Origin: Sphingomonadaceae bacterium
GTDB taxonomy: Bacteria; Pseudomonadota; Alphaproteobacteria; Sphingomonadales; Sphingomonadaceae
NCBI GenBank assembly: GCA_947476425.1
Contig: CANJQJ010000002.1
Coordinates: 62,001 to 126,000 of the forward strand
Direction: 5' to 3'
DNA: 64,000 nt
This document shows, one piece after another, positions 41,395-50,634 of this stretch. Under the pieces are notes generated by a model, which was not told the DNA's origin, did not search any database, and saw only the letters and a program-made list of their open reading frames with translations. The first letter of the stretch is position 1. Each line of letters opens with the position of its first letter. The translations under genes and the position numbers were made by a program.

Positions 41395-41876
41395 TGTCGA
41401 GCGAACCCAATTACATTACGCCCGGCGGCTATGGCGTGCTGCGAGCGCGCTACGAATATTTGTTCGGCAGCGAGCGTCCCAAGCTCGTCGAAACGATAAG
41501 CTGGGCGGCAGGCAATGGCGATCGCTCGGAAAATGGCGACTATATCTACGATCGCAAGCGACTGCGCGAGATCGATCGCGAACTCAACTTTCTCTCCCGT
41601 CGCCTCAAGGATGCAAAGGTCGTCGATCCGTCACAGCAACCCGATCGGACGAAGGTCTGGTTCGGCGCGACCATGAAGATCGTCGACGACCAGGAAATCG
41701 AGCGAGTCGTCACCCTCGTCGGCGAGGACGAGGCCGATGCCACCGCCGGCCGCATCAACTGGAAAAGCCCCTTGGCCCGTGCGCTGCGCGGCGCCACGGT
41801 GGGCGACTGCCGACAGGTCCGACTTCCCGGCGGAACCCGCGAGCATGAGGTGCTTTCCGTGGAATATCCCGGATAG
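41394..41876 (+). CDS. greB: Transcription elongation factor GreB
   Basis: 160 residues; stimulates transcript cleavage by backtracked RNA polymerase. NYITPGGYGVLRARYEYL, the coiled-coil tip WAAGNGDRSENGDYIYDRKRLREID (shown over its start) and the FKBP-like C-terminal half with INWKSPLARALRGATVGD. WAAGNGDRSENGDY separates GreB from GreA (which has AREHGDLKEN). It overlaps the transglycosylase stop by one base. Confidence 0.92.
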   Translation: MSSEPNYITPGGYGVLRARYEYLFGSERPKLVETISWAAGNGDRSENGDYIYDRKRLREIDRELNFLSRRLKDAKVVDPSQQPDRTKVWFGATMKIVDDQEIERVVTLVGEDEADATAGRINWKSPLARALRGATVGDCRQVRLPGGTREHEVLSVEYPG

Positions 41877-41899
41877 GGCAGACACCACGGCCACCTTTT

Positions 41900-41993
41900 C
41901 GTCATCCCGACGAAAGTCGGGATCCATGGGACCCACAGGTCTCGCGATCGAGAAAACACCGTATCGTGGATCCCGGCGTCCGCCGGGATGACG
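41900..41993 (+). repeat. Composite intergenic palindromic repeat, copy F
   Basis: A full 94-bp copy, orientation as at 6029, between convergent greB and the SDR gene. Almost identical to copy E over its whole length. Confidence 0.9.
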
Positions 41994-42020
41994 ATTGCTG
42001 CTTTCACCGGGACCAGAAAC

Positions 42021-42734
42021 TCAAGCGTTGATCCGAATCCGCGTCCCGTTCTCGAAATCATCGACGATCAGCTTCGCCACCGCGTCACCGACCACAACCG
42101 GTTGCTTGATCGTCTCCGGATCCTCGCCGGGAAAGGCCTTGGCACGCATCGCAGTGGCAACGGCCCCCGGATCGACGATCGCGGTGCGGATGCTGCTGAT
42201 CGCCTGCGATTCGAGACCATAGCACTCGACCAGCGTCTCCATCGCCGCCTTGCTGGCGCCATAGCCGGCCCAATAAGCGCGCGGATTGCGGCCAACGCTG
42301 CTGGTGACCGCGAGTACCCGCGCCCGGTCGCTCCCCTTCAAAAGCGAATCGAATGCCGCGATGAGCGCCGCCTGGGAACCGACGTTGAGGGTGAGCACGC
42401 GGCCGAATTCCTTGGCATCCAGCGCCGCGACAGGCGTGAGGCTTCCCAATATCGCCGCATTCAAAACGAGGATGTCGAGCGCCTTCCAACAGCCGGCAAT
42501 GGCCGCGGCCAGGCGGTCGATGCTGTCGCCGTCGACCAGGTCGAGCGGCGCGATCGTGGCGCTGCCACCGGCCTTGTGAATTCGCTCCTCGACCTCTTCG
42601 AGTCCTCCCACGGTCCGTCCGACAAGGACGACATGGGCACCGCGAGAGGCAAGCGATTCAGCGATCGCCGCGCCGATTCCGCGCGATGCACCGGTAACGA
42701 GGGCAAGTCGGTCTGCCAGGCTATTATCGATCAT
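42021..42734 (-). CDS. Short-chain dehydrogenase/reductase
   Basis: 237 residues; Rossmann-fold NAD(P) oxidoreductase. Cofactor motif TGASRGIGAAIAESLA, NAA at about 90 (LVLNAAILG), active-site Ser in AVTSSVGRN and YxxxK in YGASKAAME. It resembles the YciK branch of SDRs, whose substrate is unknown. Monocistronic by appearance, 105 bp downstream of purF on the same strand. Confidence 0.9.
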   Translation of the reverse strand: MIDNSLADRLALVTGASRGIGAAIAESLASRGAHVVLVGRTVGGLEEVEERIHKAGGSATIAPLDLVDGDSIDRLAAAIAGCWKALDILVLNAAILGSLTPVAALDAKEFGRVLTLNVGSQAALIAAFDSLLKGSDRARVLAVTSSVGRNPRAYWAGYGASKAAMETLVECYGLESQAISSIRTAIVDPGAVATAMRAKAFPGEDPETIKQPVVVGDAVAKLIVDDFENGTRIRINA

Positions 42735-42839
42735 GAAGCATCCATATTCCGGGGATCATCCCGAGGGCGCGTTCTTGACGAACCGCCGGGAGATGAATTC
42801 CGCCTTGGCAAGAATGACCATTATTGGGAACGCGAAAAC

Positions 42840-44303
42840 CTAGCTCGCAACCCGCTCGGCGGTAAGCGCCAGCTGGTCGATCGGCGCGACATCTTCCTGG
42901 TCGGTAAGCCGCGTCGGATAGTCGCCGGTGAAACAGGCATCGCAATATTGCGGCGCACCTTCTTCGCGCATGTCCTCGCCGAGCGCCTTGTACATGCCGT
43001 CGACGGAGACGAAGGCGAGGCTGTCGGCACCGATGAAATCCGCCATCTGCGCCACCGTCATCTGTGCAGCGAGCAGCTTGGCCCGCTCCGGCGTATCGAC
43101 GCCGTAGAAGCAGCTGTGCCGCGTCGGCGGGCTGGCGATGCGCAGATGCACTTCGCGCGCCCCGGCATCGCGGAGCATCTGGAGGATCTTGACGCTGGTC
43201 GTGCCGCGAACGATCGAATCGTCGATCAGGACTACGCGCTGCCCCTGGATCAAAGCCCGGTTGGCATTATGCTTCAGCTTGACGCCCAGGTGCCGGACAT
43301 TATCGCTGGGCTGGATGAAGGTCCGGCCCACATAGTGCGACCGGATGATGCCCAGTTCGAACGGGATGCCGGATTGCTGCGCATAGCCGATCGCGGCGGG
43401 TGTTCCCGAATCAGGCACCGGTATAACGAGATCCGCCTCTACCGGCGACTCGATCGCAAGCTGCGCGCCGATCTTCTTGCGCACCGAATATACCGATGAG
43501 CCATCGACGATCGAATCAGGTCGCGAGAAATAGACATGCTCGAAGATGCACGGGCGTGGGCGCGTCACTGCGAACGGACGGATCGAGCGCATGCCCTGGT
43601 CGGAAATGATGATCAGCTCGCCGGGTTCGACCTGGCGGATGAACGTCGCGCCGACCACGTCGAGCGCAACGGTTTCGGAAGCAAAGATGAAGGCATCGCC
43701 GACCCGACCCATTACAAGTGGACGAATGCCGAGCGGATCGCGGCAAGCGATCATCCCCTCCGGCGTCAGGCAGACCAGTGAATAGGCGCCTTCGATCTGT
43801 TTCAATGCGTCGATGAATTTGTCGAGCAGAGTCCGGTAGGTCGAGGTCGCGACGAGGTGGATGATCGTCTCGGTGTCAGAGGTCGATTGGAAGATCGAAC
43901 CCCGCCGGATCAGCTCGCGCTTGATCTTCATCGCATTCGACAGGTTGCCGTTATGCGCGATCGCGAATCCGCCTGAGGCGAGCTCCGCATAGAGCGGCTG
44001 GACGTTTCGCAGAGCGGTCTCGCCAGTCGTCGAATAGCGAACATGGCCGCAAGCGGTGATGCCCGGCAGAGCCCGAATTATTTCGTCGCGGTCGAAATTG
44101 CCCGCGACATGCCCCATTGCTCGATGGCTGTGGAATTGCTTGCCGTCATAGCTGGTGATGCCGGCAGCTTCCTGCCCGCGATGCTGGAGCGCATGGAGAC
44201 CCAATGCCACCATCGCGGCGGCGCTTGGGGAGCCCCAGATACCAAAGACGCCGCACTCTTCGCGCAGCTTGTCGTCGTCGAAAGGATGTGTCGTGAGCAT
44301 CAT
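42840..44303 (-). CDS. purF: Amidophosphoribosyltransferase
   Basis: 487 residues; first step of purine synthesis (PRPP plus glutamine). A short propeptide before the N-terminal nucleophile Cys in REECGVFGIWG, glutaminase motifs HALQHRGQEAAGI and HNGNLSNA, then the PRTase half with VVLIDDSIVRGTTS. Two cysteines near the end (CDACFTGDYP) may belong to an Fe-S or structural site as in the Bacillus-type enzyme. ATG 44303 (or 44300). Divergent from hisI. Confidence 0.96.
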   Translation of the reverse strand: MMLTTHPFDDDKLREECGVFGIWGSPSAAAMVALGLHALQHRGQEAAGITSYDGKQFHSHRAMGHVAGNFDRDEIIRALPGITACGHVRYSTTGETALRNVQPLYAELASGGFAIAHNGNLSNAMKIKRELIRRGSIFQSTSDTETIIHLVATSTYRTLLDKFIDALKQIEGAYSLVCLTPEGMIACRDPLGIRPLVMGRVGDAFIFASETVALDVVGATFIRQVEPGELIIISDQGMRSIRPFAVTRPRPCIFEHVYFSRPDSIVDGSSVYSVRKKIGAQLAIESPVEADLVIPVPDSGTPAAIGYAQQSGIPFELGIIRSHYVGRTFIQPSDNVRHLGVKLKHNANRALIQGQRVVLIDDSIVRGTTSVKILQMLRDAGAREVHLRIASPPTRHSCFYGVDTPERAKLLAAQMTVAQMADFIGADSLAFVSVDGMYKALGEDMREEGAPQYCDACFTGDYPTRLTDQEDVAPIDQLALTAERVAS

Positions 44304-44336
44304 CGGTCCCGTCTGTGGGGGCTTGCTGATGCGGCG

Positions 44337-44365
44337 CATATAGGCACGATGATTTGCTTTGTCGC
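44337..44365 (-). promoter_or_regulatory. Possible purF promoter
   Basis: Minus strand: GCGACA (44365-44360), 17 bp, TATATG (44342-44337), about 35 bp before ATG 44303. By eye; the -10 is good, the -35 partial. Confidence 0.4.
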
Positions 44366-44435
44366 CCTGTTGTAACAGAAAAATGCAGATCAGCTCAGGT
44401 TGCATCCGTGGCTGGGTAGGGTTTACCTGCCTGTC

Positions 44436-44807
44436 ATGACCGAAAAAACCGATCAGGATATCGAGCAGGGCTCGGCGTTTCTCCCCAAGTTCGATGCCGC
44501 AGGGCTAGTCACTGCGATCGTCACCGATGCCGTTTCCGGCGCGCTTTTGATGGTCGCCCACATGAACCGGGAGGCTATCGACGCGACCCTGGCGACGGGT
44601 GATGCGACCTTCTGGTCGCGTTCCCGCCAACAACTTTGGCGAAAAGGCGAAACTTCGGGCCACGTCCTCAAGGTCCGCGAAATCCGAGTCGATTGCGATC
44701 AGGATGCGCTCTGGCTGATCGCCGATCCTGCCGGTCCCGCCTGTCATACCGGCGCTCAGAGCTGCTTCTATCGACGGCTGGAAGATGGTCGGCTGACGCG
44801 AGTCTGA
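44436..44807 (+). CDS. hisI: Phosphoribosyl-AMP cyclohydrolase
   Basis: 123 residues; third step of histidine synthesis. [50 protein letters not shown] and the metal-binding DCDQDALW ... [11 protein letters not shown] block identify HisI. It lacks the HisE pyrophosphohydrolase domain. ATG 44436; stands apart from other his genes. Confidence 0.94.
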   Translation: MTEKTDQDIEQGSAFLPKFDAAGLVTAIVTDAVSGALLMVAHMNREAIDATLATGDATFWSRSRQQLWRKGETSGHVLKVREIRVDCDQDALWLIADPAGPACHTGAQSCFYRRLEDGRLTRV

Positions 44808-44831
44808 AGCCCCGAAAGGGCGCGGTCGAGA

Positions 44832-46340
44832 TCAGGCCCTCGGAGCATGCCGCCGATAGCTCAACGCCTCGGCAACATGAATGCGCCTCACCGCGTCGCT
44901 ACCCGCCAGATCCGCAATCGTCCGCGCGAGGCGCAGCACGCGGGTGTAGCCGCGTGCAGTAAGTCGCATCGCCGCCGTTGCCTGCTGCAGCAGTATTCGC
45001 CCCGCTTCGTCCGGCGTCGCGACCGCGTCCAGCAAAGGCCCCTCGGCCTCGGCATTGGTCCGGATGCCGTGATCGGCGTAGCGAGTCGATTGAATGGATC
45101 GCGCTCGCGCAACGCGCGCCGCCACTTCCGATGAACCTTCGGTCGGTGGCGGCAATGTCAGGTCGACAGCGCTGACCCCGGCCACCTCGACATGCAGGTC
45201 GATCCTGTCGAGCAGCGGACCCGAGACCTTGGCCTGATAATCCGCCGCGCAGCGGGGCGCGCGCGAGCAGGCCAGCGACGCATCGTCGATATGTCCACAA
45301 CGGCAAGGGTTCATTGCCGCGATCAACTGGACCCTAGCTGGAAACGTGACGTGGGCATTGGCGCGCGCGATCGATACCACCCCGGCTTCCAGTGGCTGGC
45401 GAAGCGAATCCAGCGCCTGGCGTTGAAATTCCGGCAATTCATCAAGGAAAAGCACGCCAAGATGCGCCAGGCTGACCTCCCCGGGTTTCGCCTTGAGACC
45501 ACCGCCGACCAATGCAGCCATCGAAGCCGAATGATGCGGCGCGCGAAACGGCCGCGACCGCAGCAACCGCCCCTCGGGCAAGGTCCCCGAGACCGATGCC
45601 ACCATCGACACTTCCAGCGCCTCCGCTGCGGTCAATTCGGGAAGAATGCCGGGCAGGCAGGACGCCATCAGTGACTTGCCGGCACCAGGCGGCCCGACCA
45701 TGACCATATTATGCCCTCCGGCAGCCGCAATCTCGAGCGCCCGCTTGGCAGTCTCCTGCCCCTTCACCTGCGCGAGATCGGGACCCGGCGCCCGGGCCTG
45801 GGCAAGCCCCGGCTGCGGCGGTGCCAGCGGCGATCCGCCCCGGAAATGATTGAGCAGGGACAGGAGATCCGGCGCAGCGATAACCTCGATCGATCCAGCC
45901 CATGCCGCCTCGCCACCCTGGGCTGCAGGGCAGATCAGGCCAAGTTCGCGTTCCGATGCATGCAACGCGGCCAGCAACACCCCCGGAGCTGGCGCGATCC
46001 GCCCATCGAGCCCCAGTTCGCCGACCGCGACATAGCCAGCCAGCGTCTCGGCATCGATTACGCCCATCGCGCCAAGCAGCCCCAGAGCTATCGGGAGGTC
46101 ATAATGCGAGCCCTCCTTGGGAAGGTCGGCGGGAGACAGGTTTACCGTGATCCGCTTGGGCGGCAGCGCAAGTCCGATCGCGGTGAGCGCTGCGCGCACG
46201 CGTTCACGACTTTCCCCGACCGCCTTGTCGGGCAAACCGACCACGACAAACGCTGGAACCCCACTTGCGATCTGCACCTGCGCCTCGATCGCACGGGCCT
46301 CAAGACCCAGAAATGCGACCGTCGCGACGTGGGACACCAT
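44832..46340 (-). CDS. comM: YifB/ComM Mg-chelatase-like AAA+ ATPase
   Basis: 502 residues. N-terminal ChlI fold (LEARAIEAQVQIASGVPAF, NLSPADLPKEGSHYDLPIAL), Walker A MVGPPGAGKSLMASCLPG, Walker B LGVLFLDELPEF, a cysteine cluster CRCGH...CSRAPRC and a C-terminal Mg_chelatase_C domain (RGYTRVLRLARTIADL). ComM is a hexameric helicase that extends branch migration during natural transformation. AGAGGTGAT precedes ATG 46340. dprA, another transformation gene, lies at 56473. Confidence 0.93.
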   Translation of the reverse strand: MVSHVATVAFLGLEARAIEAQVQIASGVPAFVVVGLPDKAVGESRERVRAALTAIGLALPPKRITVNLSPADLPKEGSHYDLPIALGLLGAMGVIDAETLAGYVAVGELGLDGRIAPAPGVLLAALHASERELGLICPAAQGGEAAWAGSIEVIAAPDLLSLLNHFRGGSPLAPPQPGLAQARAPGPDLAQVKGQETAKRALEIAAAGGHNMVMVGPPGAGKSLMASCLPGILPELTAAEALEVSMVASVSGTLPEGRLLRSRPFRAPHHSASMAALVGGGLKAKPGEVSLAHLGVLFLDELPEFQRQALDSLRQPLEAGVVSIARANAHVTFPARVQLIAAMNPCRCGHIDDASLACSRAPRCAADYQAKVSGPLLDRIDLHVEVAGVSAVDLTLPPPTEGSSEVAARVARARSIQSTRYADHGIRTNAEAEGPLLDAVATPDEAGRILLQQATAAMRLTARGYTRVLRLARTIADLAGSDAVRRIHVAEALSYRRHAPRA

Positions 46341-46450
46341 GGAAATCACCTCTTTTCCGTATCTTAGAGAAATATGTCGGGATGCCAAGGCATTATCATG
46401 CGAACCGCACGTATCGACCGACATCCGACCGCGTCCATTCACGCAGCCGA

Positions 46451-46479
46451 TTGACTTCGTCCCACACTTTGCCTATCCG
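46451..46479 (+). promoter_or_regulatory. Sigma-70 promoter of rpmH-rnpA
   Basis: TTGACT, 17 bp, TATCCG, 63 bp before the rpmH ATG. The rest of the 202-bp gap between comM and rpmH holds a GC-rich leader and no other clear feature. Confidence 0.6.
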
Positions 46480-46535
46480 CCCTCGACAGCGGCTGCCAGC
46501 AAAGGCGGCCTTTTTACGTTCGCGATTTTCAGGGA

Positions 46536-47030
46536 ATGAACGATGAAGCGCACTTTTCAACCGAGCCGCCTCGTGCGCAAGCGCCGTCACGGCTTCCGCA
46601 GCCGCTCGGCGACCCCGGGCGGACGCAGGGTGTTGGCTGCCCGTCGCAACCGCGGCCGCAAGACACTCTCGGCCTAAAGACCGCACGCCTGAACGCCGGC
46701 CATCCGAGGACGATCAGCCAACGCGCTGATTTCCTCGCGGCCAACAAGGGCCGCCGCGTTCCCATGCCCGGATTCGTCCTGCTCGTCCGCAAGCGCGACG
46801 ATGGCGATCCGGCAATGCGCGTTGGTTTCACCGTGACCAAGAAGATCGGCAACGCCGTCGTGCGTAATCGCATGAAGCGGCGTTTTCGCGCGCTTGCTCG
46901 CGAGCTTCTTCCGATCTCCGGGCAGGCCGGTGCCGATCATGTCCTGATCGGCCGCGCCGGCGGAGTCGAGCGCGACTTCAGCGATCTCAGGCGCGAACTC
47001 GCCAAGGCGCTTGGCAAGGCGTCCACATGA
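46536..47030 (+). CDS. rnpA: Ribonuclease P protein component; start codon unresolved
   Basis: The conserved part runs from [16 protein letters not shown] (about 46710) to GKAST: RNase P protein with [26 protein letters not shown], which binds the catalytic RNA and pre-tRNA leader. No ATG, GTG or TTG exists in frame between ATG 46536, which lies 7 bp before the rpmH ATG, and ATG 46758, which would delete conserved residues. Either translation begins at 46536, giving 164 residues with rpmH nested inside (as reported for Thermus), or it begins at a rare codon such as CTG 46689, ACG 46710 or ATC 46713 (GAGGA lies just upstream of the last). Full coordinates are given for the only canonical choice; a start near 46690-46713 is biologically likely. 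Confidence 0.85.
   Translation: MNDEAHFSTEPPRAQAPSRLPQPLGDPGRTQGVGCPSQPRPQDTLGLKTARLNAGHPRTISQRADFLAANKGRRVPMPGFVLLVRKRDDGDPAMRVGFTVTKKIGNAVVRNRMKRRFRALARELLPISGQAGADHVLIGRAGGVERDFSDLRRELAKALGKAST
46543..46677 (+). CDS. rpmH: Ribosomal protein L34
   Basis: 44 residues, very basic: [18 protein letters not shown] at the start and GRKTLSA at the end, the standard L34 sequence of the large ribosomal subunit. First gene of rpmH-rnpA-yidD-yidC-engB. Its whole length lies inside an open frame continuous with rnpA (46536-47030) in another register. Confidence 0.97.
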   Translation: MKRTFQPSRLVRKRRHGFRSRSATPGGRRVLAARRNRGRKTLSA

Positions 47031-47239
47031 TCGGCTGCCTGATGATCCGCTTCGCGCGATTCTGGCAGCGCTACCCATCGACGATGCTCCCGGCGAGCTG
47101 TCGTTTTGTTCCAAGCTGTTCGGCCTATGCGATCGAGGCAATCTCGCGCTATGGGGCTCTCAAGGGTGGCTGGCTCGCCCTGCGTCGTATTTCGAGATGC
47201 CATCCGCTCGGCGGGCATGGCTATGATCCCGTTCCATGA
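47027..47239 (+). CDS. yidD: Membrane protein insertion efficiency factor YidD
   Basis: 70 residues. Motifs [34 protein letters not shown] and GGHGYDPVP are diagnostic. YidD is a small membrane-associated protein that helps YidC insertion. ATG 47027 overlaps the rnpA stop by 4 bp. Confidence 0.95.
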   Translation: MIGCLMIRFARFWQRYPSTMLPASCRFVPSCSAYAIEAISRYGALKGGWLALRRISRCHPLGGHGYDPVP

Positions 47240-47272
47240 TATGGGGCATCTTCATTTTCTGGGGAAGAACAA

Positions 47273-48967
47273 GTGGATAATCAGCGCAACATGATCCTGG
47301 CGATCGTGCTGTCGGCCCTCATTCTGATCGGCTGGACCTTCGCGTCGGAGCGATTCTTCCCCGCAGCCAAGGCACCTGTGACCCAGGCGGCCGCCGGCCA
47401 ATCGCAGGCGCTGCCCGCACCAGGCGCCGCACCCGCCGTGATTCGCGATCGCAGGGTCGTGATCGCGTCATCGCCGCGGGTCGCCATCGAAACCCCGCTG
47501 CTCGCCGGCTCGATCAACCTCAAGGGCGCCCGCATCGACGATCTCGTCCTCACAGCGCATCGCGAGACCGTCAAGAAAAGCTCTCCCCCGGTTCGCCTGC
47601 TTTCGCCGGGCGGCACCCCCGACGCTTACTTCGCCTCGTTCGGCTGGAGTGGCGACGGCGTGGCTCTGCCCGGACCGGACACCGTCTGGACCGCCGATGG
47701 CACCAATCTCAGCCCGACGACACCCGTCACCCTGATGTGGACCAACCCGGCGGGGCAGACCTTCTCGATCAAGATCGCTATCGATGACAAATATATGTTC
47801 TCGGTCGAGCAGCGCGTCGCCAATCGCGGCACTGCTCCCGTGGCGGTGCGTCCTTACGCGCTGGTCTCGCGCACCGGCATCTCGAAGGATCCCAGCACCT
47901 GGACGATGCATACCGGCCCGGTCGGCGTGTTCCAGGGCGCAGCGAACTACAGCGTAAACTTCAAGGACCTCGACGAAGCCGGAGCCGATGGCCAACGCTT
48001 CGCAACAACCGGCGGATGGATCGGCTTCGGCGACAAATATTGGCTGACTGCGATGATTCCGGCCCAGGATTCAACGGTCGACGCCGCATTCCGGGCTGGC
48101 GACGGCCAGCGCTACCAGGCCGAGGTCGCACATCAGCCAACCATCCTTGCCCCAGGCAAGACGCTTGTCACCGACGAGCATTTCTTCGCGGGCGCCAAGG
48201 ACGTAAAATTCCTCGATGCCTATGAAAAGTCGCTCGGCATCATGCAGTTCGACAAGGCGATCGATTGGGGCTGGTTCTACTGGTTCGAGCGGCCGATCTT
48301 CTGGGTTCTCGATCATCTCTTCCGAATCGTCGGCAATTTCGGCGTCGCGATCATCCTGCTCACGCTGATCGTGCGCGGGCTGATGTTCCCGATCGCGCAG
48401 CGCCAGTTCAAATCGATGGCGGCGATGCGTGTCGTGCAGCCGAAGATGAAGGCGCTCCAGGAGAAGCACAAGGAAGACAAGCCCAAGCTCCAGCAGGAGA
48501 TGCTCGCGCTCTACCAGGCCGAGAAGATCAACCCGCTGGCAGGCTGCCTGCCGATCTTCCTGCAGATCCCCGTATTCTATGCGCTCTATAAGGTGCTCAT
48601 GCTGTCGATCGAGATGCGCCACCAGCCCTTCGTGCTGTGGATCAAGGATCTCTCGTCCCCCGATCCGCTGACCCCGCTCAACCTTTTCGGCCTGCTGCCG
48701 TTCGAACCGCCGCATATGCTGCATCTGGGCATCGTGCCGATCCTCCTCGGCATCACCATGTATCTCCAGTTCAAGCTCAATCCCCAGCCGATGGATGATG
48801 CGCAAAAGCAAGTGTTTGCAATCATGCCCTGGGTGCTGATGTTCGTGATGGCGCCGTTCGCCGCAGGCCTGCAGCTCTACTGGGTGGTTTCCAACGTTCT
48901 CACCATCGCGCAACAGAAGTGGCTCTACAGCCGCCATCCGGCGCTTGGCCAAGCGGCAACGAAGTGA
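47273..48967 (+). CDS. yidC: Membrane protein insertase YidC
   Basis: 564 residues. N-terminal membrane anchor ([17 protein letters not shown]), a large periplasmic beta domain with an Ala/Pro-rich linker before it, then five C-terminal membrane segments including [19 protein letters not shown] with the conserved Arg, and [22 protein letters not shown] 47273 is the start, with GGGGAAG upstream. Its end overlaps engB (GTGA). Confidence 0.96.
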   Translation: MDNQRNMILAIVLSALILIGWTFASERFFPAAKAPVTQAAAGQSQALPAPGAAPAVIRDRRVVIASSPRVAIETPLLAGSINLKGARIDDLVLTAHRETVKKSSPPVRLLSPGGTPDAYFASFGWSGDGVALPGPDTVWTADGTNLSPTTPVTLMWTNPAGQTFSIKIAIDDKYMFSVEQRVANRGTAPVAVRPYALVSRTGISKDPSTWTMHTGPVGVFQGAANYSVNFKDLDEAGADGQRFATTGGWIGFGDKYWLTAMIPAQDSTVDAAFRAGDGQRYQAEVAHQPTILAPGKTLVTDEHFFAGAKDVKFLDAYEKSLGIMQFDKAIDWGWFYWFERPIFWVLDHLFRIVGNFGVAIILLTLIVRGLMFPIAQRQFKSMAAMRVVQPKMKALQEKHKEDKPKLQQEMLALYQAEKINPLAGCLPIFLQIPVFYALYKVLMLSIEMRHQPFVLWIKDLSSPDPLTPLNLFGLLPFEPPHMLHLGIVPILLGITMYLQFKLNPQPMDDAQKQVFAIMPWVLMFVMAPFAAGLQLYWVVSNVLTIAQQKWLYSRHPALGQAATK

Positions 48968-49632
48968 GCGAGATCGACCAGCCCACAGAGCTGACGCCCG
49001 AACAGGCTGCTGAACGGCTCGAAACTGCCCGCTTGTTGTTTGCGGGCAGGATCGAGTTCCTCAAGTCAGCACCAAGCCTGCAATTTCTCCCGGATGCGGA
49101 GTCGCCCGAGGTCGCCTTTGCGGGTCGCTCGAACGTCGGCAAATCATCGCTGCTAAACGCGCTGACCAACCGCAAGGGCCTCGCTCGGACCTCGAACACC
49201 CCGGGGCGCACGCAGGAGCTCAACTTCTTCGACGTGGGCGAGCCGCTCGCCTGTCGCCTCGTCGACATGCCGGGCTATGGCTTCGCGAAGGCACCCAAGG
49301 AGGTCGTCCGCAAGTGGCGTCACCTGATCAACGACTATCTCCGCGGCCGGCAGGTGCTCAAGCGAGCGCTGGTCCTGATCGATAGTCGCCATGGGCTCAA
49401 GGAGGTCGATGTCGAGATGATGAAGATGCTCGATGCGGCGGCGGTCAGCTACCACCTCGTTCTCACCAAGTCGGACAAGATCAAGCCGACGGAGCTCGAG
49501 AAGGTGATGGCAGAGACGTCGACCGTGGCGCGCACCCATGTCGCGGCGCATCCCGAGATCATCGCGACATCCAGCGAAACGGGCGAAGGCATAGCGGAAT
49601 TGCGCGCAGCCGTTCTCGACGCGATCCGATAG
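48964..49632 (+). CDS. engB: Ribosome biogenesis GTPase EngB/YihA
   Basis: 222 residues. G1 [16 protein letters not shown]2/G3 region [16 protein letters not shown] and [12 protein letters not shown]4 TKSDK. It binds ribosomal precursors and is needed for 50S assembly and division. GTG 48964 overlaps the yidC stop. Last gene of the rpmH cluster. Confidence 0.95.
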   Translation: MSEIDQPTELTPEQAAERLETARLLFAGRIEFLKSAPSLQFLPDAESPEVAFAGRSNVGKSSLLNALTNRKGLARTSNTPGRTQELNFFDVGEPLACRLVDMPGYGFAKAPKEVVRKWRHLINDYLRGRQVLKRALVLIDSRHGLKEVDVEMMKMLDAAAVSYHLVLTKSDKIKPTELEKVMAETSTVARTHVAAHPEIIATSSETGEGIAELRAAVLDAIR

Positions 49633-49747
49633 TTACAAGCGCAGTTCCCGATTGGTACCGAGTGACGTTGAAAGACGTTGCGCTACTATCTCGACTTCCT
49701 TTGGCAGGAACGGCTATCTGCAGGTTTTAAGGCGGCAGGAATCTCTC

Positions 49748-50413
49748 ATGATGAAGCTTATCATCGGCAACAAGGCCTATAGCAGCTGGTCGATGCGAGG
49801 CTGGCTCGCGGTTCGCCAGTCGGGCCTGCCGTTCGAGGAGATTGTCGTTCCGCTCTATGATGGAGATTGGGACAAGCGCCGCGAGGGCGACGAGTTCGCA
49901 CCATCTTCCGGCAAGGTTCCGATCCTGTGGGACGGTGAAGCCGTCGTCTGGGATTCCCTCGCGATCATCGAATATCTCGCCGACAAGGTGGGCGCTGAGA
50001 AATTCTGGCCTGTCGATAATATCGCGCGCGCCATGGCGCGATCGATGGCCGCCGAGATGCATTCGAGCTTCCAGAATCTCCGCAAGGCCTGCTCGATGAA
50101 CATCCGCCGGCGTCATCCGGCGCAAACCCTGACGCCCGAGGTCCAGGCGGACGTTATCCGCATCGTCTCGCTCTGGGCTGAAGCACGCTCGCGCTATGGA
50201 AGCGGCGGCGACTTCCTGTTCGGCGAATTCGGTGCGGCGGATATAATGTTCGCCCCGGTCGTCAGCCGGTTCGCAACCTACTCAATTCCCCTGCCCCGCT
50301 TTGCCACCGCATATTGCGAAGCGATCTTCGAACACCGCTTCGTCCAGGACTGGATCGCGGGCGCGCAGGAAGAGCCTTGGGTGATCGAAAAATACGAGCA
50401 GCCGACCGCCTAG
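49748..50413 (+). CDS. Glutathione S-transferase family protein
   Basis: 221 residues. N-terminal thioredoxin-like domain (IGNKAYSSWSMRGWLAVRQSG, with Ser in the place of the catalytic residue; GKVPILWDGEAVVWDSLAI) and a helical C-terminal domain. It conjugates glutathione or acts as a glutathione-dependent reductase; the substrate is unknown. ATG 49748 or 49751. Followed by a hairpin and repeat-rich gap. Confidence 0.9.
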   Translation: MMKLIIGNKAYSSWSMRGWLAVRQSGLPFEEIVVPLYDGDWDKRREGDEFAPSSGKVPILWDGEAVVWDSLAIIEYLADKVGAEKFWPVDNIARAMARSMAAEMHSSFQNLRKACSMNIRRRHPAQTLTPEVQADVIRIVSLWAEARSRYGSGGDFLFGEFGAADIMFAPVVSRFATYSIPLPRFATAYCEAIFEHRFVQDWIAGAQEEPWVIEKYEQPTA

Positions 50414-50425
50414 AGCGGGATGACT

Positions 50426-50460
50426 TCAGGTTGAATTCCCTTCCCCACCGCTCAACCTGA
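50426..50460. repeat. Hairpin after the GST gene
   Basis: TCAGGTTGA (50426-50434) and TCAACCTGA (50452-50460) form a perfect 9-bp stem with a 17-nt loop. No T run follows. It is part of a 221-bp gap that seems made of dispersed repeat pieces. Confidence 0.65.
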
Positions 50461-50524
50461 GGAGCCCCTTCGGCTGGCTGCTTGCAGCAGCCGTTCAGGA
50501 CAGGCATCGAGCTTGTCGAAATGG

Positions 50525-50561
50525 CGTCTCGAAGGACGCTGCGCTTCCGTTCTTCGAGACG
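50525..50561. repeat. Inverted repeat CGTCTCGAAG / CTTCGAGACG
   Basis: A 10-bp perfect stem with a 17-nt loop between convergent GST and secA. The flanking text (GAGCTTGTCGAAATGGCG, CTCCTCAGGATCAACGGCGA) resembles a second dispersed intergenic repeat common in sphingomonads, not related to the 94-bp element. Only this copy is in the window. Confidence 0.6.
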
Positions 50562-50634
50562 GATCTTCGCCAAGTGCTCAGCCCCTCCTCAGGATCAACG
50601 GCGAGGGAGCGATTCAACCAAATATCATTGCTCT

